Part shown: piece by piece, positions 8,285 to 13,956 of the stretch | Layout of the letters: every line of letters begins with the position of its first letter | How positions within the stretch are numbered: the first letter of the stretch is position 1 | Assembly (NCBI RefSeq): GCF_965219715.1 | Contig: NZ_OZ244785.1 | Span: forward strand, 4,650,001 to 4,714,000 | Direction: 5' to 3' | Length of the DNA stretch: 64,000 bases | Source of the DNA: Bacterioplanoides sp965219715 | GTDB taxonomy: Bacteria; Pseudomonadota; Gammaproteobacteria; Pseudomonadales; Oceanobacteraceae | The notes under the pieces: model-generated | The model's input: only the letters and a program-made list of their open reading frames with translations | Told to the model about the DNA's origin: nothing | The model's database searches: none | Position numbers and translations under genes: made by a program

Positions 8285-8716
8285 ATGAAGAAATTGACTT
8301 TAATTTTGGGTTTACTTTCTATGTTCAGCTTCGCTAAAGCAGCGGAATATTCTGAGGGCCAGGTTTGGTCTTATAAAACAAGAGCTGGTGAAGAGAAATC
8401 AACGGTTCTAATTAATAAAGTTGAGACAAATGAAAAGTTAGGAAACATCTATCACATTAGTCTCAACGAAGTTAAAGTTAAGAACCCTCATATAGCCGGT
8501 GGCTTTTCAAGTGAGCTGCCTCATTTTCCAGTATCTGAAGAAACTTTGAAGAAAAGCCTTCTTAAGCTCGTTGGTAATACTACTCCGAATCCAGACTATA
8601 TAGAGGGCTACCACACTTGGAAATCTGCTTTTGATGCTGGAGAGGCAGGCATATTTACTATATCCGTAGCTGAGATCGTTGGATTTATTGAAGATACAAT
8701 CAAACAAAGCAATTAA
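8285..8716 (+). CDS. Cassette 2: hypothetical exported protein
   Basis: A 143-residue protein with a Sec signal peptide: Lys-Lys, a hydrophobic core (LTLILGLLSMFSF) and a likely AKA-A cleavage site near residue 19. The mature part has ~120 residues with short beta-like stretches (GQVWSYKTRAGEEKSTVLI) and no cysteine pair or lipobox, so it is probably periplasmic. ATG 8285 is chosen because the longer frame starting at 8228 runs through attC and would bury the signal peptide. No close family recognised. It shares an exported character with cassette 7. Confidence 0.78.
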   Translation: MKKLTLILGLLSMFSFAKAAEYSEGQVWSYKTRAGEEKSTVLINKVETNEKLGNIYHISLNEVKVKNPHIAGGFSSELPHFPVSEETLKKSLLKLVGNTTPNPDYIEGYHTWKSAFDAGEAGIFTISVAEIVGFIEDTIKQSN

Positions 8717-8779
8717 AAATCGCCCACAAAATGCGCGGGTTGGACTCGCTAACACTCGCCTTTTATTGCGGCGTTATAA
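8713..8779 (+). repeat. attC site of cassette 2, with decayed R'' box
   Basis: The L''/L' arms CGCCCACAAAATGCG and CGCCTTTTATTGCGGCG pair well, and the R' box GTTATAA (8773-8779) is intact. The R'' position reads TTAAAAA, whereas CTCTAAC is expected from the first bases of this cassette (TTAGAG at 8270). Recombination at this site should be impaired. Length about 67 bp. Confidence 0.75.
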
Positions 8780-8803
8780 GCCTTGGATAAATGGAAATAG
8801 CCT

Positions 8804-9781
8804 ATGAAAGAAATAATTACCGATGGGACAATTAGCTCCATTACCTCGAATCTCAATGATGCTGCCAATAACTTTAAAGCCACTTGGTTTCGAGGTCAGC
8901 CCAATTACACTCATAAGCTATTACCAAGCATCTTTAGGCAGAGAAATGACTTCGGGATTAGTTTCAATGAAAAAAAGATGTTCGACGAATTTAAGCGTAG
9001 GTACCCTGATCAGTCATCTAATCATAAGACCACTTACGAATGGTTAACCCTGATGCAGCATTATGGCCTTCCAACAAGATTACTTGACTGGTCCAGTAAT
9101 CTTTTAGTTGGTTTGTATTTTTGTTGTATTTCAGATGAGGAGGTCGATGGAGCTCTATATGTCTTTGATCCAACATATATGGAGAGGGACTATCAGTTTA
9201 ATGAGCTATTGGAGATGCAGATTCAAGAAAAAACCAGAGCAGACTTTTTCAGAAGGCTTGTGTACCGAGTGCCAGATCTCCTTAATGATGAATCTCGTAT
9301 AAACAATATTCGAGTAGGTGATATAAAAGAAGATATCATGATTTCAAAAGAGTTCTTTGGCCTTTCAACTGGTAGCAAGGCTAATTTTAATAGCTTAACT
9401 ATTCAGCAGAAGCTTGTTAATACCAATGATCATAATGGAAATCCATTGCCTTATGTGGAGCAAGATATTCTTAGGGCTTTCTCAAATATAGTCCCTTTTA
9501 GAGCCCCTCATTTAAATCCAAGGATACGCCAGCAGCATGGTCTATTCACGTTTCATGGAGGCATGTTCATTGATGGCGAAGAGTTCATTAAGGTTGAAGA
9601 TATGGAACAAGATCATTACGCAGGGGATTCTTTACTTAAAATTAAGATTTTGGCTAAAGACAAGCCAACTCTTCTTAAGGAGTTGGAGTATGTTGGTATA
9701 AGAGAAGCAACCTTGTTTCCTGAAATGGAATATCAGGCAAAAGAAATTAGACATCAGTTTTCTACCCAGCATGGCTTATAA
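8804..9781 (+). CDS. Cassette 3: FRG domain-containing protein
   Basis: A 325-residue soluble protein with the FRG domain. The naming motif is WFRGQP at residues 28-33, and the second conserved block QHYGLPTRLLDW spans 84-95, followed by LLVGLYF. The rest (~130-325) ends with a conserved-looking segment, QQHGLFTFHGG at ~248-258. FRG proteins are common in bacterial accessory regions and their biochemical role is not settled. Start ATG 8804 follows the cassette boundary by 30 bases, without a strong ribosome binding site. The stop TAA lies inside the attC R'' box. Largest single-gene cassette in the array. Confidence 0.9.
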   Translation: MKEIITDGTISSITSNLNDAANNFKATWFRGQPNYTHKLLPSIFRQRNDFGISFNEKKMFDEFKRRYPDQSSNHKTTYEWLTLMQHYGLPTRLLDWSSNLLVGLYFCCISDEEVDGALYVFDPTYMERDYQFNELLEMQIQEKTRADFFRRLVYRVPDLLNDESRINNIRVGDIKEDIMISKEFFGLSTGSKANFNSLTIQQKLVNTNDHNGNPLPYVEQDILRAFSNIVPFRAPHLNPRIRQQHGLFTFHGGMFIDGEEFIKVEDMEQDHYAGDSLLKIKILAKDKPTLLKELEYVGIREATLFPEMEYQAKEIRHQFSTQHGL

Positions 9782-9850
9782 CAAGTCAATTAACTACGCG
9801 CCTTCGGCGCCGGACGCAGCAAAGCTGCGCCGGTTATTGAAGCGTTATAC
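9776..9850 (+). repeat. attC site of cassette 3
   Basis: R'' TTATAAC (9776-9782) matches the first bases of cassette 3 (TTATAA at 8774) by complement, and R' is GTTATAC (9844-9850). Arms CAAGTCAATTAAC and GTTATTGAAGCG frame an inner hairpin GCGCC-TTC-GGCGC. Length 75 bp. It overlaps the stop codon of the FRG gene. Confidence 0.93.
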
Positions 9851-9870
9851 GTAAATATCATTGAGTTATT

Positions 9871-10179
9871 ATGAGCTATCTAGAAGAAAGTAAATTGCCA
9901 GAAAACTGGGAGCTAATAGATTCAGAGGTGCAACGAAAGTTCTCCGATGAGCTTAAAAGAGAGGTTCCATCTGGTCACGTACTCTTTGGCATTAATGCTT
10001 CGGCTATTGCTAGGAGAGAAGACAGAGATGACTTCCTATTTTTAATTAAACATCCAGAGTACAAATATTCGGAAGTGCATTTAACATGGAGCATTGAGAC
10101 AGATCCTGCTTGGCCGCCTGCAAGCCTTTTTAAAAGCATAGATGAGTGGAAACAAGAAATTATAGATGATGCTTGGTAG
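9871..10179 (+). CDS. Cassette 4: hypothetical small acidic protein
   Basis: A 102-residue acidic soluble protein with no signal peptide. It contains a central basic stretch (AIARREDRDDFLFLI) and a Trp-rich tail (LTWSIETDPAWPP, then FKSIDEWKQEIIDDAW). It begins 26 bases into the cassette without a strong ribosome binding site. The length, charge and Trp content resemble small immunity-like or binding proteins often carried on cassettes, but no family was recognised and no function is assigned. Confidence 0.72.
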   Translation: MSYLEESKLPENWELIDSEVQRKFSDELKREVPSGHVLFGINASAIARREDRDDFLFLIKHPEYKYSEVHLTWSIETDPAWPPASLFKSIDEWKQEIIDDAW

Positions 10180-10188
10180 TATAAAATC

Positions 10189-10290
10189 GTATAACAAGCG
10201 CATCATGATCGCAGCCTTCGGCTGCTGGGACGGCTTACATTTCGTTCGTTCCTCACTATATTACAGCCGCCCCATATGCGGGCGTTAGTG
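10189..10290 (+). repeat. attC site of cassette 4
   Basis: R'' GTATAAC (10189-10195) is the complement of the start of cassette 4 (TTATAC at 9845); R' is GTTAGTG (10284-10290). Arms AAGCGCAT and ATGCGGGC enclose a long variable region with an inner GCAGCC-TTC-GGCTGC hairpin. Length 102 bp. Confidence 0.93.
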
Positions 10291-10321
10291 CTCCACTCGG
10301 TCCAGGTAAGGAATCTCGTAT

Positions 10322-10963
10322 ATGTCGAATTTCGGCCGTATAAATGCTAAAGGCATGGTGATAACGAAAAAAATATACTCTCAGATAGAGATGGTTGAGC
10401 TTGCCAATTCATTAGGAAGAATTGCAAGGCATCCAAACGGGGAAAAGTTGGCGATATTAAAATCAAGCAATGGTGCCAATTCTCGACCAGGAACATTCAG
10501 CAAAAATTATGGGTTATCTGCGTTTCCGTTTCACACAGATACTTCATTTTGGGGTGAGCCAGCAAGATACATCGTAATGGGCATGTTAAACAAGAGTTCC
10601 TGCTCGACTAACTATATATCCATCGATGATCTATTCGATCTTTATAAAGGTGATTTTGTTCGTGAGGGGCAAAAATCTATTTATTTAATCGAGACTTTTG
10701 AGGGGTGCAAATACACATTACCAATATTTTATAGAAATGGAGAATTAGGGTTACGATTTGACCCCAATATAATGACACCCTTGAGCAAGCACGCCTGTAG
10801 CTTTCACTTGAAGCTGCAGGAAGCAATAAATAGCGCAGAGCCTGAAAGAATTGAATGGGTGGGCAACAAAGCAGTTATTATTGATAATTGGAAATATTTA
10901 CACAGCCGATCTGCTGTCAAGGGCGAAGATCGTGAAGTGTTAAGAGTTTACTTGGAGAGCTAG
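10322..10963 (+). CDS. Cassette 5, gene 1: Fe(II)/2-oxoglutarate dioxygenase-like protein (TauD/TfdA type)
   Basis: A 213-residue protein resembling TauD/TfdA/GBBH-type oxygenases. The metal facial triad appears as His71 and Asp73 (PFHTDTSFWGEP) with distal His194 (NWKYLHSR). Arg204 or Arg208 (REVLRVYL) is placed to bind 2-oxoglutarate. The family is usually 270-300 residues, so this is a compact member. AGGTAAGGAA at 10304-10313 supports ATG 10322. Its stop TAG touches the start of the next gene, forming a two-gene cassette. The substrate is unknown; a protein, nucleotide or small amino acid are all open. Confidence 0.8.
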   Translation: MSNFGRINAKGMVITKKIYSQIEMVELANSLGRIARHPNGEKLAILKSSNGANSRPGTFSKNYGLSAFPFHTDTSFWGEPARYIVMGMLNKSSCSTNYISIDDLFDLYKGDFVREGQKSIYLIETFEGCKYTLPIFYRNGELGLRFDPNIMTPLSKHACSFHLKLQEAINSAEPERIEWVGNKAVIIDNWKYLHSRSAVKGEDREVLRVYLES

Positions 10964-11914
10964 ATGAGTTGGGATAAAGATTCGCTTTGGGCAAAGTCAA
11001 AACTATATTTTGAACGCTCATTTGAAGTAGATAGAACAGATGATGTCTTTGGACTCTGGTGTGCGATGGGGTTGGAATTATTATCACGCTCTACAATTGC
11101 AAATTTTAGCCCAATGCTTCTAGCTGAACCCGATAAGGATCAGCGTAACTTATTAACTGCTCTTGGATTGGGCTCATCAACGGCACAAAGGAAATCGATC
11201 CCAACAAATCAAGTGCTTCGATTGTGCAAAGAGTTAATACCTCAGTTTACAGATGATGAGCTTTCAATCGCCCTTGCTCTCGCTGGTAGGCGTAATGAAG
11301 AACTTCATTCTGGTACAGCAGCTTTTGTTGAATATAAACATCAAAAGTGGATTGGTGGCTTTTATAAGTGCTGCAAGGTATTAGCAGAAGCACAAGGTGA
11401 AAGTCTAACTAGTTTGCTCGGAGAAGAAGCACAAACAGCTGAGAAGATAATTGATGAACTAAAGGATGAAGTAACTAGTAAAGTTAAAAGTCGAATTGCA
11501 GCTTATGCAAAGGTTTTTGGTGAAAAAGAGCCGGATAAACAAGAGAGCCTGAAGCAGGAATCAGAAAAGCAGGGGCTTTCGCTTAGTCATCATAAACATC
11601 ATAGAGTTGAATGCCCAGCTTGCAAATGTGTTGCTACAGTCCAAGGTGATACCTATGGGAGAGAGCAAATTGAAAATAAGGAAGATGAAATTGTGGTCCG
11701 GCAATCAGTTATACCAACTAAGTTTTCATGCGATGCGTGTGGCCTTAAGTTGAATGGATATGGTGAGTTAATGGCCGCGAATGTAGCTGACCATTTTACT
11801 CACCGCGTGCATTATACGCCCGAAGAATTCTATGAGCTTGTAGATCCAAACGATAGAGACGCTATGGATGCTTATGCGGAAGAGCACGGGTACTACCATT
11901 TCAGCAATGACTAA
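10964..11914 (+). CDS. Cassette 5, gene 2: HEPN-motif protein with C-terminal zinc ribbon
   Basis: A 316-residue soluble protein, mostly helical for residues 1-185, with a possible HEPN RNase motif R110-N-E-E-L-H115 (ALAGRRNEELHSG) placed as in RX4-6H nucleases. A charged linker rich in Lys, Gln and Glu spans ~186-205. A zinc ribbon follows, with Cys217/Cys220 (CPAC) and Cys256/Cys259 (CDAC). Its ATG begins at the base after the upstream TAG, so translation is coupled to the dioxygenase-like gene. HEPN domains are common in toxins and defence proteins; a nuclease role is inferred from the motif alone. Confidence 0.72.
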   Translation: MSWDKDSLWAKSKLYFERSFEVDRTDDVFGLWCAMGLELLSRSTIANFSPMLLAEPDKDQRNLLTALGLGSSTAQRKSIPTNQVLRLCKELIPQFTDDELSIALALAGRRNEELHSGTAAFVEYKHQKWIGGFYKCCKVLAEAQGESLTSLLGEEAQTAEKIIDELKDEVTSKVKSRIAAYAKVFGEKEPDKQESLKQESEKQGLSLSHHKHHRVECPACKCVATVQGDTYGREQIENKEDEIVVRQSVIPTKFSCDACGLKLNGYGELMAANVADHFTHRVHYTPEEFYELVDPNDRDAMDAYAEEHGYYHFSND

Positions 11915-11916
11915 TG

Positions 11917-12030
11917 CACTAACAAGTTGCAGCACGCAGACCCAGCTACGCGCCGCTAGCATGTGGTTTGCTGCGCAAACTTACCACATGCTAGCTCTGC
12001 TTCGCTGGGCTGGTGTGCAAGGCGTTATGC
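11917..12030 (+). repeat. attC site of cassette 5
   Basis: R'' CACTAAC (11917-11923) complements the start of cassette 5 (TTAGTG at 10285), and R' is GTTATGC (12024-12030). It is the longest attC here (114 bp), with extra 13-bp perfect arms: GCTAGCATGTGGT (11955-11967) and ACCACATGCTAGC (11983-11995). Confidence 0.93.
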
Positions 12031-12036
12031 ACACTT

Positions 12037-12393
12037 ATGAACATTGAAGAATTTGTACAAAAGGCTATTAGAGAAGATATTTCGATAACAGATATTGAAA
12101 GCTATTCGAAATCATCCAGTACTGATATTGAAAGTGCCTTTAATAAATTGTCACTGCATTTTGCAGAGAAATTCAATGAGGGTAGTATTTCTTACACAGA
12201 TTGTGACTTTGCTATGAATGGCATATGGCCAATAATGCTAGATTACATCATGGAGAAAGACATCCCATTGTTAGAACCCTGCTATGAAATCTACTGTGCA
12301 TTTGACGCAGGTGAATATAATCATGGCGATGACGCAGACCCAGTAGAGAAATATACTTTGCCTGCAATAAAAGAGATTTTAGAAAATGCATAA
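12037..12393 (+). CDS. Cassette 6: hypothetical acidic protein
   Basis: A 118-residue acidic, mainly helical soluble protein of unknown family. It has an N-terminal helix (NIEEFVQKAIRED), a repeated Thr/Ser-Asp-Ile-Glu-Ser pattern (TDIESYSKSSSTDIES), and a second half with clustered acidic residues (EYNHGDDADPVEKY). ATG 12037 is chosen over an upstream frame start at 12013 that lies within attC. It falls only 12 bases after the cassette boundary and has no visible ribosome binding site. Its TAA overlaps the next R'' box. No function assigned. Confidence 0.72.
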   Translation: MNIEEFVQKAIREDISITDIESYSKSSSTDIESAFNKLSLHFAEKFNEGSISYTDCDFAMNGIWPIMLDYIMEKDIPLLEPCYEIYCAFDAGEYNHGDDADPVEKYTLPAIKEILENA

Positions 12394-12477
12394 CAAGCAG
12401 CACGTTAAGCACAACTTCGTTGTGCAGGACTGCCAAACTGCTTCGCAATTTGTCAGCCCGTGTGCTGGGCGTTATAC
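12388..12477 (+). repeat. attC site of cassette 6
   Basis: R'' GCATAAC (12388-12394) complements the start of cassette 6 (TTATGC at 12025), and R' is GTTATAC (12471-12477). Arms CAAGCAGCACG and CGTGTGCTGGGC enclose an inner GCACAA/TTGTGC hairpin. Length 90 bp. Confidence 0.93.
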
Positions 12478-12491
12478 GCAAAGGGAGCATC

Positions 12492-13037
12492 ATGCTTAAG
12501 AATTTGATTGTTAGTCTGGCCTTAGTAACTCCGCTATTCGCTGTGGCCGAAGAAAAGCAACCAGAATTTGAGATTTCCTGCCAAGATGGCCCTAAGGAAA
12601 TGGTCACGGAGGTTCCGAAGCTTGTTCAAGCACTAGCAAGTGTTAAATGCACAATTTACGGTCAAATTATAACTGGTTCGGAAGGCGTCCTTTGGAACTA
12701 TCCTGGTGGCTTTGCCCCAGTAATAATTCCAGCCCAAATGGTTCGAGCCCAGCCAGAAAAAGTAAATAATGAATTTCACTTCACTTCTGTTGCAGCAAAG
12801 AAACTAAGTCAAAAAGAAGCCGCTGAAATATATAAAGGCTTTGGCCAAGGCTTCGATGAAATACCAAAAGAAGCGCCTGAAACCATTGAGATCGTCGCCA
12901 CTAATCAGAAAGGTGTAACTCAAAAGGTCTATCTCTTTCAACTGGCACCAGAAACTATATGGGGTTTTACCTGCCAACCAACATGCAAGCCAGAAATGTC
13001 ATTTATGGTAATGAAGTTTGAGCGTCCAAAATCGTAA
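12492..13037 (+). CDS. Cassette 7: hypothetical exported protein
   Basis: A 181-residue protein with a clear signal peptide (LKNLIVSLALVTPLFAVA, cleavage near residue 19-20). Cysteines occur in a spaced set: ISCQDGP, VKCTIYG and the CQPTC pair near the C terminus, so disulfides in the periplasm are likely. AAGGGAGC (12481-12488) supports ATG 12492; the upstream frame start at 12420 lies within attC. Family not recognised. With cassette 2 it is one of two exported cassette products. Confidence 0.78.
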   Translation: MLKNLIVSLALVTPLFAVAEEKQPEFEISCQDGPKEMVTEVPKLVQALASVKCTIYGQIITGSEGVLWNYPGGFAPVIIPAQMVRAQPEKVNNEFHFTSVAAKKLSQKEAAEIYKGFGQGFDEIPKEAPETIEIVATNQKGVTQKVYLFQLAPETIWGFTCQPTCKPEMSFMVMKFERPKS

Positions 13038-13039
13038 GC

Positions 13040-13127
13040 GTATAACAAGTGCATGTTGTTCGCCCCTGCGGGGCTGGTACCTCCGTTCCGCTGCGCTTCA
13101 CTTCGGCCCCAAATGCAAGCGTTAGTT
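13040..13127 (+). repeat. attC site of cassette 7
   Basis: R'' GTATAAC (13040-13046) complements the start of cassette 7 (TTATAC at 12472), and R' is GTTAGTT (13121-13127). Arms AAGTGCATGTTG and CCAAATGCAAGC frame an inner GCCCC-TGC-GGGGC hairpin. Length 88 bp. Confidence 0.93.
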
Positions 13128-13146
13128 GCCGAGGAGAATTAGGTAC

Positions 13147-13512
13147 ATGATTCGAAACGAGAAGGACTTTTCAAGCTGGTTAGATAGCCAGCTCAGTGTT
13201 GAAATACCGGCGCACATAATTGCGTTTAATATTAACGTTTATGAGTCACCATTTATTGTTGAAATTGTTGGCTCCAATGAATTCGATGCCGAAGATGAAG
13301 ATTGGGCGTGCAACGAAGATTGGGTTCCTAAAGTTCGTTCTATTGAGGTTTCAAACGATTTACTTGGCAGCACTTGGGAAGTTGCAGAGCAAAATATTGT
13401 TAATATGGCTCGTGGTTATTTCAAATCAAATTACGTTAATGCAGGTAAACTAAAGCAAGCAAAAGCATTTGCTGTTGGGTTCGTGGATGGCAATCTAAAT
13501 TTGATTAAATAG
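13147..13512 (+). CDS. Cassette 8: hypothetical acidic protein
   Basis: A 121-residue acidic soluble protein. Residues 1-40 mix helix and strand (SSWLDSQLSVEIPAHIIAFN), the middle carries an acidic block (EFDAEDEDWACNEDW), and the tail is basic-aromatic. GAGGAGAATTAGG (13131-13143) supports ATG 13147. It is the last cassette of the array and its attC is incomplete. No family recognised; like cassettes 1, 4 and 6 it is small, acidic and without export signals. Confidence 0.72.
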   Translation: MIRNEKDFSSWLDSQLSVEIPAHIIAFNINVYESPFIVEIVGSNEFDAEDEDWACNEDWVPKVRSIEVSNDLLGSTWEVAEQNIVNMARGYFKSNYVNAGKLKQAKAFAVGFVDGNLNLIK

Positions 13513-13514
13513 GC

Positions 13515-13582
13515 AACTAACAAGTGCCTAAACCAAAAGGATGATCTTGCCCCGATAATCAGACGCCCTTAAATCACTCACA
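13515..13582 (+). repeat. Truncated or decayed attC of cassette 8
   Basis: R'' AACTAAC (13515-13521) exactly complements the first bases of cassette 8 (TTAGTT at 13122), and CAAGTGCC follows as an L''-like arm. No intact R' box follows. CGCCCTTAAAT near 13564-13575 is at about the right distance and may be a mutated R'. The array therefore ends in a non-functional site. Confidence 0.65.
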
Positions 13583-13956
13583 GGTGCCTGATACCTAAAC
13601 ACTACAATCCAGGCAACCTACAAAAGTCTTTGAATTATCCCTCTGTGCCAGGCATCAACGAATCCTTCGCCTCTGAAAAGTGAATCTTTCCTGGCACAAA
13701 TTGTCTTTTTCTTGTCTCTATCCGGCAATCATCCCGATTGTCAGCCCTTTATTATCAGATCAGCTAGCCGTTGATGGCGAGTTCTTCACTCCTTGAGGGT
13801 AGTAGGTTAGGGCTATCCCGTCGTCAGCGACACTTTTTAATCAGCCATTTCTCCCTGCTTTTTGTTAGCCACTCTGTCTGAATTCACCCTGTGATCGCCA
13901 TAACCCAAAGTGCATAATGCCCGGCGCTAATAATTAGATAAAACAAGGAATTCACC
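13583..13956. other. Right flank of the cassette island with palindromic debris
   Basis: No gene is supported between cassette 8 and the acylase gene. AGGTGCCTGATACCT (13582-13596) is a short imperfect hairpin. TGTGCCAGG (13644-13652) and CCTGGCACA (13690-13698) form a perfect 9-bp inverted repeat followed by a T-rich run, like REP-type palindromes or a degenerate mobile-element end. The final ~40 bases hold the ribosome binding site ACAAGGAATT for the acylase gene. Confidence 0.5.

Noticed and set aside
8741..8773. CGCTAAC ... GCGTTAT as a very short attC of cassette 2
   Set aside because: It would be only about 30 bp, too short for attC folding, whereas longer complementary arms exist from 8713.
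13583..13700. Complete insertion sequence
   Set aside because: Only short inverted repeats are present, with no transposase frame between or beside them.
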